This document shows, piece after piece, positions 1 to 12,671 of a stretch of DNA of 64,000 nt (position 1 is the stretch's first letter; every line of letters starts with the position of its first letter). The notes under the pieces were generated by a model. It saw nothing but the letters and a program-made list of their open reading frames with translations, was not told the DNA's origin and searched no databases. Location: assembly GCA_963678675.1 (NCBI GenBank), contig OY783196.1, positions 29,986,827 through 30,050,826 of the forward strand, read 5' to 3'. Origin of the DNA: Xiphydria camelus (Eukaryota > Arthropoda > Insecta > Hymenoptera > Xiphydriidae). Position numbers and translations under genes: made by a program.

Positions 1-3000
1 AATGGAGCGAGGCGATTCCTTCAATAAAAAAAAAAGTTCATTTCGGTCACGAATATATACGTCGTCATCTATGAACTCTTAACCAAAGAGTTGTAAACGA
101 AATTCGCAATAAAAAAAGTTGAACCATTTACCTCCACGAAACGGGTATTCGGTTTTCCAGCGGAGCGTTTTAAGCGCATTCGCGTTACGTGCAGAATGTG
201 ACGTTCGATATAATCTGGGTCGAGCGTCGCTTCCGTCGCGGGCTTCCTATTAAAAGATAGGTATTTGCTGACCGACGGCGTACAGTCGCGCGGGTCTTGA
301 TGCAACGGGTAAGCCGAAAGCGAAGCCGATACGTGTCCGAGCACAATAGCGGAAATTTTACACAGAAACGCTGATTCGATGGGAGTGTGGCTATGCGGTA
401 AACAGCGATAATGATGTATGATAATGTTTGTTTCATTTTTCGAACGGTATTATAGACGATAAACGTATGCCGTCATGGGCCCTCGACGAATAACGAGATA
501 ATACTCCGTTGAAGAAGATGTTACCGTTTGATATCGATGATTGTTCTTCGAGAGGCACAGATTTATGATGCATAGGCGTACTTGCCGATTTGCTGCTGAA
601 AATAGCGTACATAGGAAAATTACGTCAATTAACGTCGCGACTGGTAAGTGGGCACTTACCATTTCCTATATAGAACTATTTATTTACGCAAATAACCGGA
701 GCAATTCCGGAATAAATTGCGAATCGGGTCAAATGGCGAACTACGGCATCGTACTGCAAAACCGAATGTTATTTTTATCGTAAGGTATTTCAGCGTGGGA
801 ATAAGTCACGCGTGAATCAAAATGTTAAGCTCCGCGTTATTCATTATCGACAGAGAGAAAGAGAGAGAGAACACGTTACATTTATCTCTCGCTAAATTTA
901 CTTTCGCAAATCCGATTAAAAGGGAAACTAAAAAAAAAAATTCAACGATAAATTTGCAATGTAACCACGCCGCCATCTCGCCCGAAATACCCTCCACAGA
1001 GATAATGACCCATTGTGGGAATAAAAAGCTCCGAAGATGCAATTTCGCGGAATCTGGCGCTGATTGAGATGGAAGCAAATGGACCGAGTCTTTCACGGCA
1101 CGGCCGAAACGAGCGATTCATAAATAAAGTAGCATTGTCGTATAACCGCAATGGCGCACGTTTCTCCTGACAATCAAGTTGATTGTGGCCGGGGGTTTGT
1201 TCGCGAATACTAATAGGAAACGAAGTAGATACAGAGAGGGACATTTGTCATCGCCGACTCTCGCGGATTTGGCAGGGTGAAAGGAATACGGATTTTTTTT
1301 TTCTCAAATGTCAGGGAGGAGAGAGTTTTATGGGGCCTAACGTCGCAGGTTTCGCGAGGATCTTCGAGATGAGGGTATATAAGGCGGGTGGAAGGCGAAT
1401 ATGCCCCGGAATATTGGCTGAGAGGTCACGATGACGTACCGAGTATCTCACGGAAGAGACTCGAAAGTATGTCGATGTTTCCATCGCGTTGGGGGAAATC
1501 TGACACGTTGCGTCCGACGTAGAATGTTAAAAGCGAAAAATATCTTGAGTTTGTGTTATTATTTAATTACGAATCAATGTAAACCTTTCATTTAATTGCG
1601 TAAAGGTCGACGCTCGATAAATGAAAATCGTTGAAGAATTGATTTTTCTTCCCGTTACACTTCCTTCCGATTGTTCCCACTCGCCGCTTTTCGGCCTTGC
1701 GGAGAGAAAGGGCGCCGTAATTGGTGACCCGTGGAAATTTCATACACCGCCGAATAAATTCGCGAGAGCTCGCGCGGGGAATAACCGCTTTGGGAGTTCC
1801 TGCAATTTCGACATGAATCGAGAATGGGACCCCCGGGTCTTATTCGAACAAGAGCCAAACGTAATGGAGCGCGAGGGTAGGTATACGGCAAAAGTGAAAC
1901 GATGTTTTTTCGTAACCAATTATCGAGTTTTTACATCCCTGCCTCTCTTCGCCATGCTTGACGGATTTATCTGACATCGTTATTGTAATATTTTTAATGG
2001 AGACACGTGAAATCGAGTGGATTAATTCGACAGCCGTCGTCGAAAATATCAAAAATTACCGTTAAATGCTGTTAAAAAAAACACGTTCGTTCAAAATCAA
2101 AAAACACACCTCTCGATTATAGGTACATTATGTATACATACGTGAATCACTTCCCCCGCTGTGGACGTCGAAAATCGTGGCCGATGTATTTTTCCGCGGT
2201 CGACCGGATTCGGGGCCAATAATCCCTGTACAGCTGTAATCCCCGAAAATGTTGGAAAAAGAGATGGGAGAATGCGGGTGTCGAAATTAGTCGAATCGAT
2301 CGACCAGCGGCAATAGTGGGGTTAGAGAACGAGGGCGAGGCGGATGCTGTACCACGGGCGAAATCGACAAAGCTTTCATCGTGTACATCGGTGGTCTTGT
2401 GTAACGATTTTCATTTTCATTTAGGAAGGGAAAGGGAGGAGGGAGCTCTCGCCGCATTGCTTCCATTTCGATAACCCCGAGCGGCGCGACACTTCACGCT
2501 GCAATGTGTCCGACTGATCGCGGATACGAGATTTACTGATTTCCATTTTCAGCGGCGACGAAGAGTTAGAGTTACTTTATCGTAAAAGTGGACGCGTGTG
2601 AGAAACACGCGTGTAATTCCGTCGCGCGGAGATAAAGCGAAAGAGACGAGGAAATTTTCCAGCGTATTTTCTCCCACTTTTTCCTACAATTTTAAATCGT
2701 TATCTCTCCGTGCCGTGTTCCACGGGGTTCCAATCCGCTCGTCTCGCGGAAGTTCCATTATCCGCGGAATGCGCGAACGTTTAATCGGCCGGGTCTACAT
2801 TTTCAATTGGAGCGCTCTCGTTTGGAAGGAGTAACGGTACCTACGCCGGAAAATTTCCCACGCTTTCAACCCTGCCCCGCGCCCCTCCGGGCGGCACTCT
2901 CGCGCAACCCCTTAAACCCTGTAGCGTTTATGAATGCAAATTACGGTTTTTACTGTATTCCGTAGAATATGAAGATTATACTTTCAAAGGGACGCCCTCT

Positions 3001-3775
3001 GCTTCACCCCCAATTAGGCGCCCGGCTCCTCTCGGTCTCCGATGACGAGAGAGCGCTCGTGCGAAGATCGTGCGAGGGGGAGAAATGAAAAAAAAAAAGT
3101 ATGCGCCTAATTAAACACGAAGATTGGTGGGTGTAATAAAAACCATGAGGCATTTTAATTTGTTTTCCTGCTTCGTATATCTTCGCTCCGTATTTTCCTC
3201 CCCGATGTCGAGACGCGGTATAAAGCGGTTGTAAATATTCGCTTCGCGGGGAAGAGTCGGATGGCAACTGTCGAAATGACCCGATTTGCGGACATTTCCG
3301 GTGGCGAAAAAGCGAATCCGTCACGGGGCGCTTTCATAAATATTCATGCGTCGTTCTATAGGCCGCGCGATATTCGCGATGCGAGTAATTACCGCAAAGA
3401 AAATCATCATTAATTCGCATTAACAGGAATCGATTTTATTAACCGCCGCAGTGCCGCCCCGCTAATCCACCGCTTTCCGCGCGCGCGCGCGCTCGACTCC
3501 GCGGTGCAAATGAAATAATTTTCGAAATATCAGAAGTCTGCAGCCGGCAGCGGGATTACCGTGAAAAGCTCGAAATCGCATCGTCAATCGATCGCAACGA
3601 GTTAACGATGTTTCTAATTAATATCTAGAGATTAATTACAAAAGGGGATGCCGTTACTACGCGCCCACTAAACCAGTTAAATCAGTTGGCCCCCGGGTAG
3701 CCGAGAAACCCACAACCCGAGGGGCCAGTAAAGTCAATAAAATCCCCCTCGCATCCGGTGTCACAATTAAGAGCG

Positions 3776-4865
3776 CAAACTTCGCTCTTCTCTCGCGCCC
3801 ATTAATCTCCACGTCTCTCCCCGTAGGCCATTATTCTCTGAATAATCCTAGAACGACGCTAAGTCGAAAATCCCGCACACAAATGGCGTCGCTTTAACGC
3901 AAAGGACGGGACGCGCCTCGTCGGGGATAATAATCGAGGTGATTCAACGAACGCGTTAAATTCTTAATAAAATTCGCCAACCGACGCTCCACTGTATAGC
4001 GCGCGGTTACGATCAGCCAGTCGAATCGATAGAATCCTCTCTCGCACATCCGGGGCGTTGCCATTTGAAGGCACAAATTCGCTCGTCACTCGCATTAATC
4101 TCTACGTATCTCTCTCTCTCGCTCCATCCCCGTTAGCCATTATTCTCGAAATAATCCTAGAGACGCCAAGTCGAAAATCCTACGCAAATGGCGTCACTTT
4201 AACGCGCAAAGGACGAGACGCCGCACATTCGTCGAAAGATAATAATCGAGTCGATTCAACGAACGCGTTAAATTCTTAAGATTTCTCGAGCGGTGCAGGG
4301 GCTTTTTCCCTGCTAAAAGTTAATCCACTGAAGTCCAGTAACACTCTAAAGTATGTTCTTCGTGCGATGTGGCAACGATGTTTGACGTACGGTAGTATGT
4401 GTGTATCTGTGAGTTCAAAAATGGAGTCCAAAACATCTGGTCATGCATCTGTACGTCATGCAACGATGCCACATTGACTTATCAAATGTTAAATTTATAA
4501 AGAACAATTAATAAAAAAATAACGGGCTTCTTAATGAACGCGAAAATTGGTACAGATGATTTTAGTCCATTAAACTTGCTGTTCAAAAAATTTCAGAATT
4601 TGTTCACTATTTTTCTGAGAAATATCGCGGTTTGTTGATTATAACCCATAAGAACACGTGTTATTTTGCTATTCAAAAATCTTTGCAACGAGCTTCTTAA
4701 AAGACTTGAAATTTTAACTGAATTTTTTTTCTACTTCAATCTACCGAAAATGCAATCATTTTCAAGCATTTCTCACTATTTTTAGTATAACACTCGAGAA
4801 ACCTTAACGACATCTACCGACCGACGATCTACGCCGTACCCGGTTACGATCGGCCCGTTGAAATC
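3776..4865. repeat. Direct duplication of about 250 bp, second copy split by an insertion
   Basis: Copy 1 runs from about 3776 to 4028. Copy 2 runs from about 4071 to 4279 and resumes at 4804-4865. Shared blocks include CCATTATTCTC, TAATCCTAGA, AAGTCGAAAATCC, AATGGCGTC and GATTCAACGAACGCGTTAAA, in the same order in both. The copies are roughly 80 per cent alike by eye. Copy 2 is interrupted exactly at a TTAA that is intact in copy 1 (3964-3967), so copy 1 records the empty site of the element at 4280-4803. Confidence 0.75.
4280..4803. mobile_element. TTAA-flanked piggyBac-like MITE, 524 bp
   Basis: The element is bounded by TTAA at 4276-4279 and 4804-4807, the target-site duplication typical of piggyBac-type transposition. 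The left end reads GATTTCTCGAGCG and the reverse complement of the right end reads GGTTTCTCGAGTG, an 11 of 13 match. Inside there is an imperfect inverted repeat (4367-4390 against 4451-4474) and a small GCAGGG/CCCTGC hairpin near the left end. It encodes no transposase, so it is non-autonomous. It is more AT-rich than its surroundings. The pre-insertion site survives in the neighbouring duplicate at 3964-3967. Family assignment rests on TTAA plus inverted ends; the ends do not start with the classic CCC. Confidence 0.65.
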
Positions 4866-7800
4866 AAGAGTTTAACGCGCTCGATCGTTGGGGTCGTCCG
4901 CGGGAACGACTGTAGGAGCCACCCTCTTCCACCCACTCGAACGCGCTCGGTACAGGTGCGTTCGTACGTAGAATTTCGGGGCTATTAATTAACGTGTCAG
5001 GCTCAGAGCGGCGGATTTGATGTCGCGTGATCTATGACCTCATTTGCGCGCGTTCTATCTGCCTCCTCGGCGCGGGACACGCGCGACCCACGATGTACGT
5101 ACATTCTCGTATCTGTCCGTGTGGTGCGCGCGGATATAGACGCGCGCGCGGTAGGGATATCCGCGAGTGAGTCGAGCGCAGCGGCGGAGTCGTCCCTGTG
5201 TTTATGCATACGTCACGTACGCGCGAGTGTACGTGTCGTGTACGCGTCATTGTCGTCATGTCACGACGCTGCGCACACCTCGCGCCCGGTATGACCGCGT
5301 AGGGATGCTCGCGTACGCCAGAGGACACGTGCTTGTTCCGCGCTCACAGACTCATTGTCTCCGAGGAAACCGGGCCTCCCAACTGCATTATCAGCCGGTC
5401 AGTGCCAGGGTGACGCGAAAACTAGACCGTCCGAAGCAGCGGAAGGCTACGCGTTGCCGGAAACATCACCCGAAGTATATTGCGACGAGAAATCGATGGA
5501 CCCTCGCGTACTCTCCGACTCTCTCCGGCGTGGGTACCTGTATAGGTCCCACGTAGGTGCACCTCGTCGCCCCATCACTCTCGCGTAGAGGGGAAACTTT
5601 TCATCTCTCCGCGCGCGCGCCCCGGAGCGAAGACGACTTTTGCGGAAACTTCGTCAAAGCCGCTGGGACCGCGAGAACTAAACTCGTTCGGTCGGAGTCG
5701 GTTCTGAATTTAGAGATTAGGGGCGGCGGGTGAATGTGGGAGTGTATCGTTGTCTCTTTTGGGAAGGGGGCTGATGTGTGTAGGCTTTTGTAGAGATTGC
5801 TTTCTCGCCCGCTTTCTTCCTTTAGGTTCGATCTTGACTTTGAAGTTGCTTTAATGAGATTAACGGTGGGATTTGTCAGGCCGTGGATTTTTCGGAGTGA
5901 TTGAGGCCGGCGAGGAGTTCGTGTGCCTTGGATGATTTATTCGTCTTCGATTTGGACCAGTCCAGGTCCGATGGTACGAGTCACAGGAGTGCCTCTGCCT
6001 GAAAGAAGTCGTGCTTAGCGAAAGAAGAGACGTCGAAGAAAGAGGGAAGGTCTGATCGTTTTAGAGGGAACATTATCCGAAGAAATCCCGCAGGCATTCA
6101 TTCCTGGAGGATTTGCCGCGTTTCGATGTAGCTTAATCTGCTGCGCTGAGCGTCCAAAGGTTCTGTAAAATACGCGTGACGGCGAATCCCTGAAGGATTT
6201 TGGTGTAAGCTGTATACAATCGTAGCGAGGAAACGACAATGCAATGCATCTCTCTGTGGGGATTTATCTCACCTATATCACGCAATAATCCTCTATACGC
6301 TAATAAATAGCCGTACCTGTAAATACATCCGATATATTCTGAATTATTTATTTCAGCACATTATGTATCTCTCACGTTTATACATCCAAAAATATATAAT
6401 ATCTACCCCAACTTTTATCAATCCGCCGAAATAAAAAACGAAAATAGACAGGGCGATAAAACGTAGCTCGAGGTAATAGGAATACCCCGCGATGTAACGG
6501 ATAACGCGCTGTTGATAAGGAGTGATAAAAGCACCGGTCGATTGATTAGAACTCGCTGAAAGGTACGGATTCCTATGGAGAGCTTCCGTACTTTACGACT
6601 CTTTCTGTGATGTACTCGTGTATACCTCTACGGGAAATCAAAGAGAGCGAGAGAGAGAGAAAGAGAGGGAGGGAAACAACGGCAAAAATGGGTGGATATT
6701 TTTGTCCTTCTGTTTGCCCTGTCTCACACATCCGACCATACGAGCTGACAACACTGCTCGATCCATACCCCGAGTCTACCTTTGCTCCTCAATTTTTTCA
6801 TATCGTTCATTTTAAAATCGATATACAAACATCCCCTCTATCCCGCGAAAATACAGGGCAGACGTCGAACGACGATAAAGAGATGAAGCAAATTGGATAT
6901 CGATACGACGAAATATCGCATTACCGAAGCTCTCTGCACCACCTAGGCGCAATCAAATTAACCGAATCCCACGTATCCACTCGCAAAGCAACCCCACGAG
7001 AGCAGCGGTCACGGGATACGCCCGGACGAAAATAACTGATCCCGATCAGCCTCTCTCTATGCTCCTGGAGAGCTTCCAATTTCGTCGAAGCCGATTCGTC
7101 GGTGGGTTGCGCGGCCAAATGCAGAATCGACGAAACTTGTAGATGGTATTACGTACGCGGTTACACCGAAGAGAGCTCAGCGTACGGACTGCCCGTAAAC
7201 ATCCAGATGCGCGTTATCCGGGCCGAACCTCGTTACCTCCATATTGCGCTAACTATAAACCCTGATCGACGTGGTCCCCCGACGCGAGCGTAAACCCCTT
7301 CGGAGATGAATAGCAGATGCGTTCAATTTCGCAGACGGTTTCATTTACGAGCTTAGCTTCCGCCGCGAATTGATCATTCGGAACAGACGCGAATCCCGCG
7401 ACCGATTAGCCGACTTCTGAGACTCGCAACCGGTTGGACTGGAATGTCGTAGTTATGTATAAACGACGAGATGAACGTGTGGTTACCGGTAATCGCGACG
7501 AGTGTAGCTCACGGGAATGAAAGAAACGAGCGTACCTCAATTTCGCAGACAATTCCATTAACGAGCGCAAAATGAAAAGAGAAGAAACGAATCGCTGTAT
7601 AGTATACGGGGAACTTTCTCAATAACCGCAGCACATTTTCCTCAAGCTGTCGCCAATCCAATCGCGGATATCGTCCACGAGTTTCCAAAGACAATATCAG
7701 TCGCCCGACGGACTTCTATTTGACCCGCAGCCCGACTCGTTCGCGCGTCGGAAATTAATTCTTTTTCGAACAATCGTCAAGATCATTTCTTTTTAGCTGA

Positions 7801-7892
7801 TCGCTAGATAGATCGCTAGAGGAAGGAAATTATCGATCAGCTGACCCGCGACTATTTCCTCTTGGCAGATTTGATCTCAGAGCCTAATAAAG

Positions 7893-7934
7893 CTTCTTCT
7901 TCTTCTCTTCTTCCTCTTCCTCTTCTTCTTCTTA
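7893..7934. repeat. TTC/TCC microsatellite
   Basis: An imperfect pyrimidine tract of TTC and TCC units within the presumed complexin intron, just after an AATAAA. Confidence 0.8.
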
Positions 7935-8029
7935 TCGGAGAACGATTTCATGTGTATTACGCGTATTATAAGGAAAACTCCCTTTGTGAAATATACACTG
8001 AGAACATAATTTAGTAGAATCGACTACAA

Positions 8030-8207
8030 ATTTATTCATACATTAATAACTAAATATTTTATTGGCTCAAGTAATATTTATTTGCCCCAATAAAATATTT
8101 TTCTCAAACCACTACATAAACTTGAGCCAATAAAACCTTTTATTCGAACAAATAAATATTACTCGAGCCAAATGAAATATTTAGCTAGTAACATACAAAT
8201 AAACGTT
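8030..8207. mobile_element. AT-rich fold-back (MITE-like) element
   Basis: Two arms of about 55-60 bp are inverted copies of each other: roughly 8030-8087 and 8148-8207. The core AAGTAATATTTATTTG of the left arm pairs with CAAATAAATATTACTCGAG of the right arm, and TTGGCTCAAG pairs with CTCGAGCCAA. The loop holds a further CTTGAGCCAATAAAA, another inverted copy of the left-arm core. Such a long hairpin fits a MITE or fold-back element in the presumed complexin intron. No coding capacity and no clear target-site duplication was found. Confidence 0.55.
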
Positions 8208-8599
8208 TAGCCGAATCTATTCAATTGTCTTCTGTATTTACCTGTTCGAGATTGCGAATTCGAATACAGGCTATTATTTATGCGCGCAAAGACGAGCCAC
8301 GATTTCGAAGTTAATAGGGCTTTGGTTGGCCGCAGCTGCCGCCTGTTGTTATTGGATTCTAATGGATCGAAGTCAATACGCGGCTCCGCCGCCTGCTTTG
8401 TGCGACCGGGCCCTGTTCGTTATTCATATTAAACTTCCCGATCGCAACGCCCGATTGATGAATATTAAACGAGCTCCCATTAACGAGATTCCCACCCATT
8501 TACCGCTGGCGCCGACCACACTTAGGCGTATAATACGTGCGTGCCGCTCGCACACGTCGCGCGCACGGTACTCTCTCCGTGGTTTCCGACCCTCCTTTC

Positions 8600-8621
8600 C
8601 CTCTCTCTCTCTCTCTCTCTC
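8600..8621. repeat. CT microsatellite
   Basis: An uninterrupted CT run upstream of the complexin exon at 8760. Confidence 0.9.
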
Positions 8622-8759
8622 CCTCTTTCTGTCCGCAGCATTTTCCTCGGAACCCCAGCCGTGATTTATTTCCTCAGATTTATCCGAACTCCCCCCCGTG
8701 CGAACGTCACCGTGATGCGAAAAAATGTGCGATTAAATTTCCCCCTCGTCGTGTTGCAG

Positions 8760-9563
8760 TATAACATAAAGAAGCGGGAGGAGGTGCAGGAGATGATTCC
8801 ACCGGAAGACCCTAACCCTCTGATGCGCAAGAAAAAGACGCCGGAGGAATTGGCCGCCGAGGCCGAGGCGGAAGAGGAGGATGAATTTACAAGTAGGTAC
8901 ATCAATCGTCGAGAGTTTTTCGTTATTATCACCGGTATAGAAGACACCCGCGGGGCGAAAGAACGCGCTTCGTTCGAACGGCACCCCGCCAAATTGTCGC
9001 TCGCACTCGACGGAAAATCGATCCGAGTGCGTATCGCGCGCCCGCTCGTCATTTCACCCGCGCAAACGCGCGTGACTTTGAGAAATTCGATAGCCGCGCG
9101 TAAAAGTCGGAATTTTTCGGCGAAAATTGCTCGCTCGCTCGAAACCGGTTCCAATAAATTCCAATTACGCGGCCCGCGCATATCGATTCGATCTTGTCGC
9201 CGTGCCGCGGAAAATGCCGGAGCGTTAAATACCCGGGGACCAGTTTAGCAGCGGACATTCCGCGCTCCGGTTCGACCTATTTTCCGGGAAATGCCCAGCG
9301 AGCTTCGGAATCCGAAATTTCTATAGAATCGATACTTCGATATATCCGCGTTCAATTTTTGCCGTATCGCGACGCGATGATTTTACGTAATAAAATTTGT
9401 TTTCTCACTCGACGTCGCAACGCGCAATTTCACCCCGCGTCCCGCTCTCGCCCACTACACGGGACCCGCTCCTCCGGCTTCTGTTGCAGAGCTGAAGAAC
9501 ACGATAGAAACGCAGGTGAGCGAGATCAAATCGCAGATCGAAAGTAAATGCAGTCTCCAATGA
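8760..9563 (+). CDS. cpx: Complexin, last two coding exons (3' partial gene)
   Basis: Complexin clamps and activates SNARE-driven synaptic vesicle fusion at presynaptic terminals. Exon one is 8760-8892, after the acceptor TTGCAG, beginning with YNIKKREEVQ and including PNPLMRKKKTPEELAAEAEA. It ends at donor A|GTAGGT (8893-8894). Exon two is 9490-9563, after TGTTGCAG, and completes the split Lys codon to give KLKNTIETQVSEIKSQIESK, then CSLQ and the stop TGA at 9561-9563. Together they encode the last 68 residues and match the insect complexin C terminus closely. The final CSLQ is a CaaX-type farnesylation signal, as in the lipid-anchored isoform of Drosophila complexin. The phase-0 start shows that the SNARE-binding helix and N terminus lie in exons left of the window. 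The intron is open in the exon-one frame as far as 9248, so an intron-retaining C terminus is possible in principle but has no support. Confidence 0.93.
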
Positions 9564-10587
9564 GCTTACCCTTCTGAGCGATCGATGACGGCCACGACGA
9601 CGACAACGACGACGACCAGGACGTCGCGAGTCGTCGGGTTCGCGCCGGCCTCTCGGCCCCCACGACCGGTCGCGGCCATCGGCGTCATCGTCGCATCCTC
9701 GTACCCCGCGATTCAGGTGGTCGATGCGAGGAAAATCGCCGGAAAGTAATCGCCCGATGCGCCCCCGTGCCTGCCCGCCGCCGCGCGCGACCCTCATCCC
9801 CCTCGAGCGCGCACACCTTCGAATTTCGCGGCTCGCGATATCGAGGAGCGATCGACCGCGCCCCCCACCCCCTGCCAACCGAGAACGCGACCGCCGTGCC
9901 TCTCGTCGTGGCCGACCCTGTCGAGGGCTGCGCCTGACCCGGAGTGACCCCTGCGAGATGGGCGGGTAGTAGACGCCGAAGTCAAAGGATCGAGGAGACG
10001 GACGACCCTTGCGAAACCACGAGATCCTTTCTCCCCGGTCTCTGCGCCCTCGACCAATCAACCGTCCGCCCACGATCGTCCCTTCGCAAGGACGGGAGGG
10101 CACTCCGCGCGCGGCGTGTCCGGTTCCGACGTCGGAGAACGCCGCTCAACGCGCCGAGAGGAGATCGTCTGCGGGAACCGCTCCTTCGAGTTCGACCTCG
10201 GGAAAACGCGGCACTCGACGAGCACGCCGGACTCCGTCAACAGGGACTGTAACCGAATAGCCCGGCTCTGCGGCGAGAAGACGGAAACCGCCGGGATACG
10301 ACGTGGTGGGGGCAGAGGGCGAGGAAAGGCTACACCTCGGACCGCAGGATCCCAACGGAGCGTCCATCATCTTCGCGCGAAACGGGAGACCGGTTGCAGA
10401 TGCCGAGCGATCGAGGAGCCGAGCCACCCCCCGACTGCTCCACCCGCGCCCAAGCCACCCCGATCCTCCCGCCCCGATCTCTCCAATTTCAAAGAGACTC
10501 TCGACCGTCCCTTTTCGGGAGGACGGCAACCATTCACCTCCACCTCGCTGCAAGGGAAACGAACGCGTAGTGCTGCACGGCAATACC

Positions 10588-10589
<2 letters not shown>

Positions 10590-10619
<30 letters not shown>
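10590..10619. repeat. AG microsatellite
   Basis: Uninterrupted AG dinucleotide run of about 15 units in the presumed complexin 3' UTR. Confidence 0.9.
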
Positions 10620-10623
<4 letters not shown>

Positions 10624-12264
10624 GTCCTGCGAAGCCTCCGAGAACCCGCTTCTAGAATTCAACCCCGTAGACGACGGGCGTGCCGCGCGACTTTCCCGAG
10701 TGAAAAGTGGAGCGCGCGCGAGAGGAGGGCCGGGCGTCTCCGCAAAGAAGACATCGCGATGTTTACCAAAAAACGTTCCGAGTGTGTGCACGAGTTGATT
10801 GCCGACGCGCGGTGTAGCGAGAGGCGACCCGGAATCCGGAGGCGAGGGGAATGAATGGCAGGTGAAGGGACGCATGTCGTATGGACGGAGGAAGGCGATG
10901 CAAACAACGGCGCGAGGGAGAAGGAAACGCGGCAGTGGGTAGAGCGAAGAATAATTTCGTAAACAGAGGCTGTAATTGAAGGATGGAAGGGGGTGAGGGA
11001 AGAGCGGGAGAGGAGAGCCGAAGGAGGAAGTAACGAGTAAATATCGAGGCGAGAAACGAGAGGACGGACGGAAAGGGGAGCGAGACTCTTCCTCGGAGAG
11101 GATCAAACCAACCCCCGTCGCTGCAGAGACGAAGAAAGTAAGAGGAGAGAGAACGGACGCTGTGCCGCGTCGGTTGACTGGAACTACGGGGAAGATTACA
11201 ACGGCGGAGAGGCGCCTCTCGTTCAAGGACAACGTAACGCTCGGTGACGATATTCGTTTACGCCTTGCCGCCGCATCCACCCCGCGGAGCGAGGGTGGCA
11301 GGGGGAGGAGAAAGGTCGAAAGGTGCGTCCGCGCGAAGTGGGAGACGGAGCAGTCCCGTTGATAATTTCGCTCCGCGGCGAAGGCGAACGCGGCGGCAGG
11401 GACGGGGCGGCGGAAGACGAAGAAGCGCGCGAGAGGGAAGCCGAAGAAAGGGGAGGAAATAAGACAAAGTCGATCCACGCACGGCGCAAACGAACGTGCG
11501 CGGCCGAGCGCGTAGTTTCTAAGGGGGGAGGAGAAAAAAAAAGTATCTAGCAAGTAAGTTTCTAAGTTTCTAGCGAGTTACGAATGTAGAGCTGAAAACA
11601 CCGGGCGCGGGCTAGCCGCGCGCGTGTTTGCGTAGTAGCTAGATCCGAGCGACACGGCTGTTCCAATAATAACGATTAGCGGCGGTCATTAATATTTGTA
11701 TTTAGAAAAGAGAGACGCGTTACGCGAAGATCGAGGCTAACTTATTATAGGGAGACGATAAAGAGAGGTCGAAGGAATCTCGGACGAATAAACGCGGCGA
11801 TTCGCGTCCTCCGCCCGTCCGTTATCGCGAGTCTCGGCTGCCCCGTGGGCGTCGACGAATGGAGCTCCGAGCGGGGGGGTCCTTCGCGGTGGCGTCGCGA
11901 CGGTTCCTCGTCGCTGACGCGGTAGGCGGAAGGACTCCCCCGGAACGTGATCGCACTTCGTCCGCTTCTCCCCGTTCTCCCGTCGATCTTCGTCGTCGTC
12001 GTCGCGCTTGATTTGTAATTGTTAAGGGTGACTCGTGGCGCGACGACGACCAAACTCGACGCAAGAGTGGAGATCGACAACGACTCTTCGACATCCGCGC
12101 GACTCGTCGCGTCGACGCGGGAGCCGATCGAGGAAGGACGCCACCCAAGCGCCGACGTGTTTGTTGAAGTTGCTGTAGTTTAATGTTGAATCCCGACGCG
12201 TGGGTCGCGTCCGGGCTTGACGGACGGTCGGAGCACGAACTACCGGCAGGTAATGCATGCCTTA

Positions 12265-12330
12265 TATATATATACACATATATATATACATTATCTACAG
12301 TATATACATGTACACATGTGTACACTATAC
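12265..12330. repeat. TA/CA-rich alternating tract
   Basis: Alternating purine-pyrimidine DNA (TATATA, ACACAT, GTACAC blocks), self-complementary in several places. Confidence 0.75.
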
Positions 12331-12640
12331 GTTTCGCGTACACCGCGCGAGTACAAGGGTACGTACGATCGTCTGCCTGGAGAAGGCCTGCTGGAAACCA
12401 AGTGTCCTACGGCTTTCCCCGATTTTCCCGCGCTACCGAGCCCACCCTCCACTCACCCCATTGTCCCGCTGCCCCCCCACCCCCGAGAAAGAAAGAAAGA
12501 AAGAAAATAAATGCCCGCCCCGAAAATTATTAGGCGGCATGGCTAATGGTAATTTTCACGCCCCGGGGCAAATGTTTGACTTGAATATTATAACGGCGTG
12601 TGTCTACACTCTCGCTCGTGCGCGCGCGAGAGAATGAAGA

Positions 12641-12644
<4 letters not shown>

Positions 12645-12670
<26 letters not shown>
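12645..12670. repeat. GA microsatellite
   Basis: GA run preceded by GAAGAGAAAGAG; second of several purine tracts in this non-coding stretch. Confidence 0.9.

Positions 12671-12671
<1 letters not shown>

Larger units (their letters stand above)
1..8759. other. Non-coding stretch, probably intron of complexin
   Basis: I found no convincing exon here on either strand. Every open frame is short and has no recognisable protein. The first recognisable coding sequence is a complexin exon that begins at an acceptor at 8758-8759 in the middle of the protein, so this stretch is most simply its upstream intron. I looked for the expected preceding complexin exons (the accessory and central helix, rich in Glu, Arg and Lys) and did not see them, so they should lie left of the window. 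The stretch holds a 200-bp direct duplication, a TTAA-flanked element, a fold-back element, simple repeats, and a CpG-rich patch at about 4900-5640. The intron assignment is inference. Confidence 0.5.

Noticed and set aside
8541..9248. 235-codon plus-strand open frame as one gene
   Set aside because: Only 8760-8892 matches a protein (complexin). The rest is flanking intron read through, with clear splice sites at both exon borders.
9405..10103. 232-codon Arg/Gly-rich minus-strand open frame
   Set aside because: It overlaps the complexin last exon on the other strand; the Arg/Gly/Asp composition is what CpG-rich DNA gives by chance.
10534..11553. 339-codon open frame on the minus strand
   Set aside because: It runs through a GA microsatellite and CpG-rich DNA, giving Ser/Leu/Arg/Pro low-complexity text with no protein-like pattern.
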